A DNA stretch of 64,000 bases, from the NCBI GenBank assembly GCA_022432975.1, contig CM039511.1, positions 18,440,557-18,504,556 of the forward strand, read 5' to 3'. The notes below the pieces were generated by a model. It saw only the letters and a list, made by a program, of their open reading frames with translations. It was not told the origin of the DNA and did no database searches. The position numbers and the translations under genes were made by a program. Within the stretch, counting starts at the first letter, position 1; each line of letters starts with the position of its first letter. Positions 37,301 to 47,936 of this stretch are shown piece after piece. This stretch comes from Begonia masoniana. Taxonomy: Eukaryota; Streptophyta; Magnoliopsida; Cucurbitales; Begoniaceae.

Positions 37301-37418
37301 CTTAGAATTTGTTAATTCTATTGATCAATTAGCTGACATATTTACCAAGCCTTTGGATGAAAAGACCTTCAATAATATTAGAATAAGGCTAGATCTCATT
37401 CGGGTTGAGAAAATCTAA
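34299..37418 (+). pseudogene. SIRE-type pol: protease, integrase, RT, RNase H, broken
   Basis: Protease WYLDSGCSRHMTGD (about 34342). GAG-pre-integrase HKRLGH...CEAC (34740-34850). Integrase core HMDLFGP (34930), IRSDHGGELENE (35117), SQQNGVVERKNRS (35214). [14 protein letters not shown] (36208) and [10 protein letters not shown] (36466). RNase H SDYDYAGSLVDRKSTSG (36958), STAESEYIA, RCDNTSAI (37183), TKHIEV (37240). Lesions: frameshift near 35090 in an A run, stop 35638, stop 36589, frameshift near 36700, stop 37056. Catalytic residues are otherwise largely kept, so it decayed after being intact. Confidence 0.93.
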
Positions 37419-37734
37419 GATTCTTCTTCTGTTGGTAAATTCTGTTGGTCTCTGAAGACATCGGAAGATGTATGTCTTCTATTAGGCATCGGATAATGTA
37501 TATCTACCGATAGGCATTGGAATATATATTCTTCAATCTGTCGACACGTGTCATTCATCGAACGATATCTGATTTTCAAATATATATTCTTATCGGGCGA
37601 AACCATCAAGCATTTAAAACTTGTTTGTCTGAGACGCTTCATCTTTCGCGCCCTTTCAAAAGCCTCTGCCCTACCAGTCATCCCTTCACCTCCTAAATTT
37701 CTCCTCTCTCGAGTTTCACTCTCTTGTCGATCAA

Positions 37735-39872
37735 ATGGCTTCATCATACCGTGCTGTTCCGAAACCGGCCAAGAAGAAGGCTAAAATTTCAGTCCGTCAG
37801 TCATGAGAGCTTCTTCGTGCAACCCATTGGCCATCGTTATATTTTCATGATCAGGCTGCTGAAGCCAAGTATCATGACGATTTCAAACATAAATCCTTGA
37901 TTCCCAGTAGGGGTATTATCCCTGATGATTTAGTTGGATTAGATATTGTTGAACCTTTGCAAGATCTTGGATTACTGGGATTATTTGACGTCGAATCTTT
38001 CTATTATCCTGAGGCTATCAAAATGTTTTATGCAAACCTTAGCTTTCCCTCAGATATCTCTACTCTTTCAAGCTATGTGTATGGAAAGCACATAACTATT
38101 ACCTCTCAAACCATCAATGCCCTTCTGGGGAGTCCTCACCTAAATGGTCTTCCCAAATTTTATGGGTCAGGACTTAAGCCCCCTTTTCTTAACTCTCCTG
38201 CGGGCTATCAATTTTTGAAGGCTATTGCTTTGGACCCGAATCTCATTCCTGATATCTTAAAGAGCAAGCATCTCAATATCAAGGCTCGGCTCTTGCACCA
38301 GATGATCGGGTATAATATCATTCCTAAGGGTGGTCACCACGATGAAGTAAGTGGTATGGATTTGTTTGTTTTGTTTGCCCTTTATCAAAAGACCCCTTTG
38401 ATATGAGCTTCATTGTTTTACGAAAGATGGTTCAAAGTGTCTCCTCCAGGGCTTCTTCCCTTCCGTATAATCTCCTACTCATGCGACTCTTTGAGCAGTT
38501 TGAAGTAGAATTTCCTGAGGAAGATGATCCCTTTCGATTGCAACCTTCCAGTTATTACTCTACCACCACTCCGAATCGTATGGGGATCAAGAAGATTAGG
38601 AAAGGAGATTTTGTTTTGGATGCAACTAAGAGGAAGGCTACTAAGACAGCATCTATAAGACTTGGGAAAAGGAAGCTTATCCTACCTGAGGAGTCTGTTC
38701 AAGAAGGCAGGGATGACTCTGAGATTCCTGCCTTTGATAATTCACCTTCCACCTCTCAGGTGTCTCGCTTCCAATCTCCTCCTCCAGTTCCCAGACTCCC
38801 TGCCCTCTCCTCTCATGCACTTTCTTCTGAGGCACTCTCTGCTCCATCCAATATACCTCCTCCATTTCCAGAAAATCCTACTTCTCCTCCACCTTCTATT
38901 GTATTACCTTCTTTGCCTGCTCCAGCTCCTATTCCTCCAGTCCTCCACACTGATCCTACTCTCCAAGTCCAAACTACTCCTCCAAGTCCAAATGCTCCTC
39001 CAAGTCTAAATGCTCCTCCAAGTTCACTTGTTCCTCCAGTCCAAACAACTCTTCAAGTACAAGTCTCCTTTCCACTCCTGTCCAATGCTCCTGCCACTCC
39101 ACGAACTTATCAGAGGAGATTTTCAATGACTGAGGATCAGTACATTGATTTGAAGTCCTGCACTGAGAGCCTAGGGACAGCTCTCAGCTCTCTTAAGACC
39201 CAGCTGGATGCATCTATCGATGAAAAGCTCAACTTGGTAAAATCGGCTCTGAGCACGGATCTTGATGTGTCTCTCGATGCAAAGCTCAAACAGACAAAAC
39301 TGGACTTGAGTAGGGATATTGATTCTGTCCAAGATCAGCTGTCTCATAAATTAGATCGACATAAGGACATTTTCACCCGGGATCTTCGGTCTCTCCAGTC
39401 AGATGTTGAAGCTCTTCGGCCAACACCACATAGCCCTCTGTGTTTCCCAGAGGATTGCTCTGAAGACCTCCTCCCTCCCATCATAAGACCTGAGGTTGGT
39501 GAAGTTGCTCGCCTCATGCCTATGGATCTTCAGGAGGCAGAACTGCAATTCCCTCCTACTATTGCTCCTCCTGTTCGTGAGCCTTCCTCTGTTCCAGCCA
39601 GTCCTATGGATGCATCTTCTGCTGGACCATCTGTCGAGCAACCATCCTCTGCTCCTCTACTAGAGCCTCCTACCAGTATGGAATTGGTAGTCTCTCCAGA
39701 AGCATTTCCTCCTCCTCCTCCATGTCTGGACCTGGTGGTCTATCAAGCCCCACTTCCTCTCGATCTTGCTTCACTTCAAGCACTCGTGGATGCTTATTTC
39801 TCCCCGAACCTTGAAGTGCCTTCCTGGCTTATCCATGCTTTTTGGCAGCATTTTTTAGATTTCTTTAAATAG
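37735..39872 (+). pseudogene. SIRE envelope-like ORF, broken by one stop and one frameshift
   Basis: Starts MASSYRAVPKPAKKKAKI. A TGA at 37804-37806 interrupts it, then it is open to 38406 and resumes in the next frame from about 38403 to 39872. Domain order: a plant transposon-protein domain (SSYVYGKHITITSQTINALL, then AGYQFLKAIAL and LHQMIGYNIIP), a Pro/Ser-rich stretch (about 38740-39110), a heptad-rich segment predicted to be coiled coil (39130-39410), and a second Pro-rich tail. I see no signal peptide and no clear membrane segment. The 'envelope-like' name comes from position in Sireviruses; the function is unknown. Confidence 0.8.
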
Positions 39873-40221
39873 GAGATATTTTTTTTTTAAACACAAACAC
39901 AATTTGTTTTCTGGTATCCCTATTTTTTGTTACAACTGTTGTTTCTCTGAATTGTGTTGAATGTATTGCTTCTTATATCTCTCTGCTCATTTTTTTTTAT
40001 AATGTCAATGGGGGAGAAAGTATTTGATGTACGCTGATATGTGAAATTAAATACTTAATATGACAGTACTAGTATGAATGAATGAAATCTGTTTATGAAC
40101 AAAGTTTGTAATTGGTTTGAATACATTATTTATTATGCATATGTTGTGGGGGAGCTAGAATTATGTGGGAGAGTTTTACTTAATCAAATTTATAGGTTGT
40201 CATCATTAAAAAAGGGGAGAT
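39873..40221 (+). other. SIRE region before the 3' LTR with repeated purine tracts
   Basis: Non-coding. Three G-rich purine tracts are present: tgggggagaaag (about 40009), gtgggggagctag (40147), and aaaaaaggggagat directly before the LTR (40208-40221). The last is the functional polypurine tract; the others resemble the extra tracts described for Sireviruses. Confidence 0.7.
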
Positions 40222-41621
40222 TGTTGACTTATTGAGTGTTTAAGTCTAAATATGTTTTTGATGATGTATTTGTATGTTCAGGAATGTAATTTGATTCTGT
40301 TTAATATATGAGAATAATGAGTTATGCATATAAAATTAATCGGTTGGAAATGCCCTTGAAAAGGGTATTTTAGTAGTCTAACAACTGTGGTTAAGTGTAC
40401 ATGGCTGAATAGTAAAACAGGGCTGAAAACTAAGAGACAAAGTTCTTCATCTGCCGGTAATTTTTAAAGTAGACTTACACCGATCGCAAATCATCCGATT
40501 GTTCACACCGATTGTTCACAACGATCACTAAACGACAACAGCGGAGTCGTTCAAAGAGAAAAACATCTGATTGTTTACACCGATCGTTAAACGACAAAAG
40601 CGGAGTCGTTCAAAGAGAAAATCATCTGATTGCTTACACCGATTACTAAACGACAAAAAGCTACAGATACCGTTGGCGTTTCAAAGTCTTCCAAAAAGTA
40701 ACTCTGCCGATAGCTAGACGACAAATTTCTAAAGACTTCTACCGATAGCGGTTCAGTTTTTTAAAGCAATCTATACCAATGGCTGTTCAGCGTTATAATG
40801 TCACATTTGCCGATACCGGTTCAAAACGATGTAATGCTGCATCATCCGATGGCGATTCAAGCATTTCAAAGACAACATCATTCGATGGCGGTTCAAGCAT
40901 TTCAAAGACAACATCATCCGGTGTACAGTATCTTCCGCCAGATTTAAAAACAAAATGCCGCAAAGCTATGGCCTTAATTCCAGAGCATTAATGGCGACGA
41001 GCGAATAACAACTCCAGAAAGCAATGGCTAGCTACTTTGTACGGATGGTGCTCCAACGGTAATAAAATTTCCATATTCGGATAAGGAGCATTGAAGTTCA
41101 TTAGCCGTTTGCAGACAGAGTATTTAAGAGAAGAAGATAGCTCGAAGAAACAACTTTTGCGAAAATCATTTCTGAGCCCTAACGAGCTGAATTTTTCATA
41201 CTCTGTATTTTCATATAATCCTCTCGAATCCTTAACTTGAGATTTAATCATTGAGGGAGAGTAGTCTGTACTGAAAAGCTACAAATTTATTATTTTGTAA
41301 AAGGCAGTGGATTGTCGCCCGTGAAGAACAATCCGGTTTGTAAAGACTGTAGATCGACGCCCGTGAAGTGTGATCTGGTTATTCTCTGAGGAAAAGAAAA
41401 GGATCATCAAGGGGAAAACCTTGAAGCGTTGACGTAGGCAGGTTTTGGCCGAACCACGTAAAAACTATGGTGTCAATTTCTCTCTCTCTCTCTCTCCTTT
41501 ATTGTTTGATTATTAGCTGTCTAAAATATCAGTTGAGCATAAGAGAGAAATTGATTAGATTAATAAATTAAGTTTAAAAAGTCTAATTCACCTTCCCCTC
41601 TTAGACAAATATGATCCTACA
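40222..41621 (+). repeat. 3' LTR of the SIRE-type element
   Basis: 1,400 bp, close to the 5' LTR with scattered substitutions and small indels, including loss of about 10 bp near 40965 and a changed cttcccctc near the end. Confidence 0.95.
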
Positions 41622-43304
41622 GTTAGGTGGTAGGTTAAGTTCTAAGCTGAATGAGTTTGCTTTCTGTTTTGCTTGTTATCCTGTAGCCTGTTTAAGTTAT
41701 GTTTAAGCACCGTAAATATTCATACATACACGTTTTCCTGAAAGTCATGTAAATGTTTTATGCACGAGGTTTGAAGTTAAGAAAGATAAAACCTGTAATG
41801 TAATGTACGGTTAAGTGTGGGACGAGGACTGACATCCTGTTCTGTATTTCTGTTTTGTATCTCTGTTATGTGCCTGATAGTGCACCCCTGTTATGTGCCT
41901 GATAGTGCACCTATGTTGCGCCAGTTCCTCTATAAACCTCACTTATACCTCTCTGTCCACTTGAACGTAAAGTTATGTATTTCAAAAGTTCATGCATAGC
42001 ATATGCATTACTGCATTGTATGTTCTTACTGAGCTCTATGCTCATAGTTGAACTCCCTGTTGTAGGTATGGATCCTCCAGATGAGGACTTTATACCTCAG
42101 GCCGACGAATAGCTGGTTGGTGGCGCGAGCTTTCGGGGGTGGTTGCGGCAGCCAAACATATTTCTGACCCGAGGGTGAAGTTTTTAAAATGAATGTCATG
42201 TTTGTATAGTCTCTGTTGGGATTCTGTTAGAATTTTAATAATGTATAGGCTTTTGGGTTGAAGTTTTAAAACCTCTGTTTTGACAGTTGTATATATATAT
42301 ATTTTGAAATATTCTGGAACTGCTTGGAGTTTTTTTTTTTTAGGTTACGCATGGATTGTCTTAAGTTATAGAGTTATCCATACAGTTAGATTTTTGAACT
42401 TCTGTCATGTTTTCAAGCATATTTAAAAACTATGTTTTAATCGGGTTTCTTTTGGTTGGGGTACTTCAGATGTTGAGTGAGTGTTTAGTCCCTCTGTTCC
42501 ATTCGGTCGAATTTGTCGACCGAATGGTGTAGAAATTAATTCCAGAGACTTAATCTGTCGACTAAGGCTAAGTATTAATCGTCCAAAGTTGTCGTCCGAA
42601 CTTGTCGTCCAAACCTGTCGACCAGTTCTGTCATCCAAAACTTGTCGTCCAAACCTGTCATCCGTTTTGTGTCTTCCATTTTATGTCTTGTCATTTTAAT
42701 GTTTAAGGCAGAGGTCACTTCGACCGATTTCATCACTGAGGTCACTTCGACCGAAACTCAGTCTTACTACTCTTTTGCACTTCGACCGATTTTGTTGTGG
42801 GCATAGCTCTTCAAGTGCTGTGTCTTGTCAACCGAAAACCCTGCTTTATTGTTTTAAAACAGTCATCCACGCTGTCCTTTAAAACTGTCATCCACACTGT
42901 TCTTTAAAACTGTCGTCCACGTTGTTCTTTGAAACAGTCGTCCACGCTGTCCTTTAAAATAGTCGTCCACAGCTTCTGTCATCCACTGTAGCCCTCCACT
43001 GCATGACTTCCAGTTTATGTTTCCCATTTTATTAAGTCTTCAACTGCATGTCTGTCATCTATTCTGCCTTTTGTTTCTGTCGTCCATTCTGCCTTTTATT
43101 TAAAACGTCCAAAGTATTCTGTCTTCTTGTTTTCTTCTATCATTTATATATGTAGTTCGATTTTAATTGTCATCCAGTTTTAAATGTGTCTTCCAGTCTT
43201 CAATTCCAAAGAAGGTTTATACTCTGTGTAAAGTTTTAAAAGTTCAAAAAAAAATATGTCCGGAATGAAGCTCGACGGCCCCAATCGGGTTGGGAGTCGT
43301 CACA

Positions 43305-44010
43305 TACTGGGCTGGACATCATTTTATAAGATGGGCTTTTCATCTATGAACTTCTCTTGGCTGGGTTGAACGCTTTGTCTATGGGCTTTTCGTCTGGGCT
43401 TCATTTATGTAAAACGAACATAAATGTAAGTTAGAACTCTACGTTTATGTTCGTTTTACAGATTGAATCGTAAACTATTTTATTTCAACAAACCTAATGT
43501 TTTAATCGATTCCTACTAAAATTTAGCGCATACGCACAGGCGCACACATCACGTTTCAAAACACGTTGATCTCTTCTATGATGATTTCAAACTCTGGCTA
43601 GATCCACGTGGAAGTAGTACTCCAAATGGCAAATGGACAAACAAATCATGTGGTATTAATTAGGTTTGCATATTTATATCTTTTTTATTTAGTGATAATT
43701 AATTATATTAGGGAATTAATTTATTAAAGACATGCTTAGAAAGAAAGATGGGAGGCGAAGCAGGATACTTTCTTCCCATTCTCCCACCTTCCAATTTTTG
43801 TGGGTGTTTCTGTGTGCAAGATTCAGCCCCCTCTTCCCTTGGCCAATATTTTAACCTCGTTACTTCTGTTTCTCACCTCCCGCTTTTCGAATTCTCCTTC
43901 TTCTCCGCCGTCTGAGATCTCTGCGATCCCATTTTCATGGTAAAAAGTTGAAAACTGGGCGAGGACGCGGATCCTAGTGAATCTTCTGTTTGGGTTTTGT
44001 TTGGTTCGTG
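43305..44010. other. Intergenic region and 5' flank of the transporter gene
   Basis: Contains the target-site copy, gggct-rich DNA continuing from 30510, a small hairpin at 43408-43460, then the presumed promoter and 5' leader of the gene starting at 44011 (pyrimidine-rich at 43860-43910). Confidence 0.5.
43408..43460. repeat. 21-bp inverted repeat
   Basis: tgtaaaacgaacataaatgta and its complement (one mismatch) with an 11-nt loop. Possibly the end of a small transposon; no target duplication was checked. Confidence 0.85.
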
Positions 44011-47000
44011 ATGGGTTGGAGATATAAAGCTGGATTATGCCTCATAGCTGACGTAGTTACTCAGGTATTGGTTTTCTCTCTTTTTTCTTCCATGGATTTT
44101 TCCTTGTTTTACGCAATCCTGGAGTGTTTTTTTTTTCCTATCTGAATCGAGTAAAATCTGAAGTAGACGCAAGTTTTGGGTGCTTTGATGGTTGGGCGAT
44201 GATATAATTTTTTCTTGGTTGATCCGAATTTTATGTAGACGTCTGATTTGCATTGACGTTTTTCGTTATTTAACTGCCAAGAGATTTTATATATAGAGAT
44301 TTAAGATGGACATTTGAATTAATTTTCTTTGTCGAGTTTTAATATTATAGGATTGAGGGTAATACTTACAATGTAATGGTTAGTCACAAATTTGAAGCAC
44401 GATTGCATTACTTTCACTCTGACTTCAATTGAAATTTACAGGCGTTCTTTTTTTCACAAAATTGAGTTGAATTTTTTTTTACATCTTTACTTGTATAGTT
44501 TAAATCTAAGAAATTTCTGCTTATTCTTGTTCATGGTTGTAAACTGCTTAGATAGGAGGAGAATTGGATAGGCAAAACTATAAGCAACACCAGAAAATAC
44601 TCAAAAGTGTATTTGCTTTATCAATCGTATCTATTTCAGAAAAATCTCTGAACCTTATTTAGTGCAGCAAAACTTTCTTCTGTCTATTTAAGGTATCTGA
44701 TTGGTCATGGCGATGATTATCTTGGATCAAATGCGCCATAGTTCCTGCTTGTTGTGTAATATATGATTTGTGTTTTATTATTTGAATATTATGTGATATA
44801 AATATTATAACAGTAAAATAAAGTGCACTTCGAAGCATGGGAGCCACGATTCAATCTTCCTTCGTTTATATTTATTTGTGCAGGGAATTTTTACAGATTA
44901 TAAGCAACCATTTGCGATAACGTATCTAGGTGCATCTCTTATGGTAGTTTATCTTCCAATTGCATTCCTCAAGGATTGTTTTTGTAATTTGATAAAGCGT
45001 CGATCTTCTAGAGGTGGTAAAGTCTCTGATAGCGCAAGTGCTGGATTGAATTCTCCTTTAAAATACAATGGAGGGCAGAAAAACTTAGAGCTGGAACTAC
45101 AGGGTAATTTGACTTAGAAAGACAGCGAAATAGATCTTTCAACTTATGAAGAAGAGAGGCCTTTAGTCTCCGGGCTTAAAGAGGATACACAAACTCCAAA
45201 ACAGAGCAAAGAACTTACAATGAGAGAGTTTGCTACTTATGGGTTTTACATAGCTCCTATCTGGTTTGTAACCGAGGTATGAAGCATTTTTTTTAATTTG
45301 TTGAAATTATTTCATTTATTTATGGAAGTACTTGACTACCAATTCCATGCATATAGGAATTAAGAGCTTATAATGCAATTGCTTTGACATGGTTATGGCT
45401 GTAAAGAGAGTAGACAGATAAAACCATTTGTAGTCGATTATCTAATACGAATTCTCTTTCTCACTAAATAAATGACATTACATTTTTTACTGACTATCTC
45501 ATTTTAAAATCAACAAGAGTCACTATTGTAGTTTGGTTTTACTTTCCAGTCAATAAATTTAATTTGATTTGAAGGACATTGAAAGAGAAAACGTTAATTT
45601 TTTCTATTTTGGTTTCCATATTTATAATTTGATGAGATACTTTGGTTTCAGTATTTGTCGAATGCTGCACTTGCACGCACGAGTGTTGCAAGTACGACAG
45701 TTCTATCTTCTACATCAGGCCTTTTTACGCTTTTCATTGGTGCATTTCTGGGCCAAGATTCGTTAAATGTATCAAAAGTGGTTGCTGTTTTTGACAGCAT
45801 GACTGGTGTGGCAATGACAACTCTAGGAAAAACTTGGGCCACTGATGATTCACAATTAAGTGCTTCCCTGTAAGTGTATTCTTGTATCTTTTGCTACTCA
45901 AATCAAGTCTAATTTGAGCATTTTTCTTGGTTTTTTGAATTTTCACATTCTGTTTGGTAAAGCTTCTGTCTTGTCATTTAGGCAAATCAAGCCTGGAAAG
46001 ACTATAAATCGCCACTCTGTCCATGTCCATAAAATGTTCATATTTTTTCGTGTTGAGGAAGTTTATTGGCTTTGTTAGGTAAAGTTGCTGATAATAAGTA
46101 ACCTTTTTTATTTTAATTCTACACGTGTCATCGTCGTTTTGACCGCATGTGTCATCCTCGCTTTGAATTCAGTAATGGAAAACGCTCTCTCGTGGGAGAT
46201 CTCTTATGCCTTCTTTCAGCTGTGTCGTACGGTTTGTTTACTGGTTCGTAAAAATGTTTTTCCGATAAAGATCTTTCTAATTTATTCCAACAGAAAATCA
46301 TAGTTAGTTATATTTAGTGTTTGTTAACAGTGCTGCTCAAAAAATTTGCTGGGGGAGGAAGGCGAAAGAGTAGATGTACACAAAAGTTGTTTGGATACAT
46401 TGGACTGTTTACGCTTGTAACTCTATGGTGGCTGGGTAAGTAGTTCTTTGATTCTTTCTTCTCCTAGCTATCAACTTTCTACCTGGGTTTCGTATATGAT
46501 TTATCACAATGAATTTAGTCGGAATTTCATCAATAGCAATCAAGAGATAAGCTGAAACTAGGGTGATTTTTCAGTTTGGCCATTGACAGTGTTGGGAATA
46601 GAACCCAAGTTCACCATTCCTCACTCTGTTAAAATGGATGAGGTAGTTCTAGCAAATGGCTTCATTGGAAGCGTGCTTTCCGACTACTTCTGATCTGTAA
46701 ATGTCTTCTTTATTTTGCTTCAGCTGCGTTAACTCAATATTTCTTGAATATTTTCTTTCAACAATGAAGGGCACTTTGTGTTGTTTGGACGACGCCTCTG
46801 GTGGCAACACTGGGGATGTCCCTGACGATTCCTCTCGCAATGGTCGCTGCCATGCTCATCCATGGCCGCCATTATTCTGCAGTTTACATTCTTGGCTCAG
46901 CCCAGGTTTGATTTTGACATAAGGCTAACTCATGTGTTTCGGTGAAAAAGTGGTTCTTAAAATAAAAGCAAGATGCAATTGAGATTTAGCTGATTACCCA

Positions 47001-47098
47001 GCATTTATTTCATCCATGTTCTTCAGCAGGTGTTCGTGTTTGCAGGATTTGTAATAGCAAATCTCTCGGACTGGTTCTCAAAAAAGCTGCGATTATAG
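44011..47098 (+). pseudogene. SLC35F5/EamA-type membrane transporter, eight exons, damaged
   Basis: Exons 44011-44064, 44884-45276, 45652-45869, 46173-46243, 46331-46435, 46575-46692, 46770-46905, 47030-47098. The product matches the plant drug/metabolite-transporter proteins related to human SLC35F5 (ten-helix EamA fold; substrate not established): [102 protein letters not shown]. Lesions: exon 1 lacks about nine residues of the first helix; in-frame TAG 45115-45117; two compensating indels in exon 5 scramble about ten residues; the exon 6 donor is AT instead of GT (46693-46694). All other junctions are GT-AG and in phase. Probably a recent pseudogene. Confidence 0.88.
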
Positions 47099-47099
47099 C

Positions 47100-47936
47100 C
47101 TTGTTTTCTTTATAGTTAAAATTAACTATATCGTTAAATTAATATTTTAAGCAACTAAGTCAATATAATATATTAATTACTAATATTATTTTAATAGAAA
47201 TCTTTATATTTAAATATATATATATTATATATTATAATGAAAAATTAATTTAATACACAAATTGTATTATATTATAATACAATATGATTAATATATTTTA
47301 TAAATAATTATAATTTGTTATTTAATTACTTAAATATATATATATAATATGATATATAACTAAATTACATATTAATATATTATAATATATTAATTATCTA
47401 ATAATTATTAAAAAATATAAGTAATTAACGTATATTTTATAAATATATTTCAATTATTAATATATTATAATTAATAATTAAAATTACGTTAATATAATAT
47501 ACTATATTATATTAAATATTAAATAAATTATAGTATATAAATTATGTAATATGTTAAATATGTTTAATATTTAAAGTTATCAACCAAATAATATTATTTT
47601 CACTATTAATTTAGTATAAAATAAATAATTTACCTATGAGTTATATTCTTTTAAGTTTATCATAATATAATATAACATAGAATTTATATTTAATCTTATT
47701 TAATAATGTAATATTATAATCAAACAAAATAATTATTTATATTATATATTTAATAGTTTATTAAGAAAAAATAAACTATTAAATATATAATATAAATAAT
47801 TATTTTGTTTGATTATAATATTATATTATTAAATAAGATTAAATATAAATTCTATGTTAAATATTATATACTTAATTATACATATTAAATTTACTATAAT
47901 TTTAAAAATTATTTATATTAATGTTATATAAATATT
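47100..47936. other. Very AT-rich DNA
   Basis: Almost only A and T, no ORF. Includes the long hairpin at 47676-47856. Could serve as a scaffold/matrix attachment region; that is inference. Confidence 0.6.
47676..47856. repeat. Long AT-rich hairpin, 85-bp arms
   Basis: Left arm 47676-47760 and right arm 47772-47856 are reverse complements with one mismatch; loop of 11 nt. May be a MITE or fold-back element; flanks show no obvious target-site duplication. Confidence 0.93.

Larger units (their letters stand above)
31268..41621 (+). mobile_element. SIRE-type Ty1/copia element with envelope-like ORF
   Basis: 10,354 bp, perfect duplication gttag (31263-31267, 41622-41626). LTRs 31268-32680 and 40222-41621. 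Order: primer site, gag, protease, integrase, RT, RNase H, then a further reading frame between pol and the 3' LTR, the hallmark of Sireviruses. Two CCHC knuckles in gag also fit. It carries at least three frameshifts and six stop codons, so it is not autonomous now. Confidence 0.95.
30511..43304 (+). mobile_element. Gypsy solo LTR split by a SIRE-type element
   Basis: TGTAACACCCGGC...GTCGTCACA with a perfect 5-bp duplication tactg (30506-30510, 43305-43309). The LTR parts are 30511-31267 and 41622-43304, about 2.44 kb in all. The first part carries ggcccttaaggccctac (31217). The second part carries cttactgagctctatgctc (42025) and an array of about 24-bp units around gtcgtccacgctgt (42850-42970). 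Same family as 8893-11130 and related to 50188-55828. Confidence 0.93.

Noticed and set aside
37735..39872. True viral envelope gene
   Set aside because: No signal peptide, no membrane anchor and no glycoprotein-like cysteine pattern visible; only its position supports the name.
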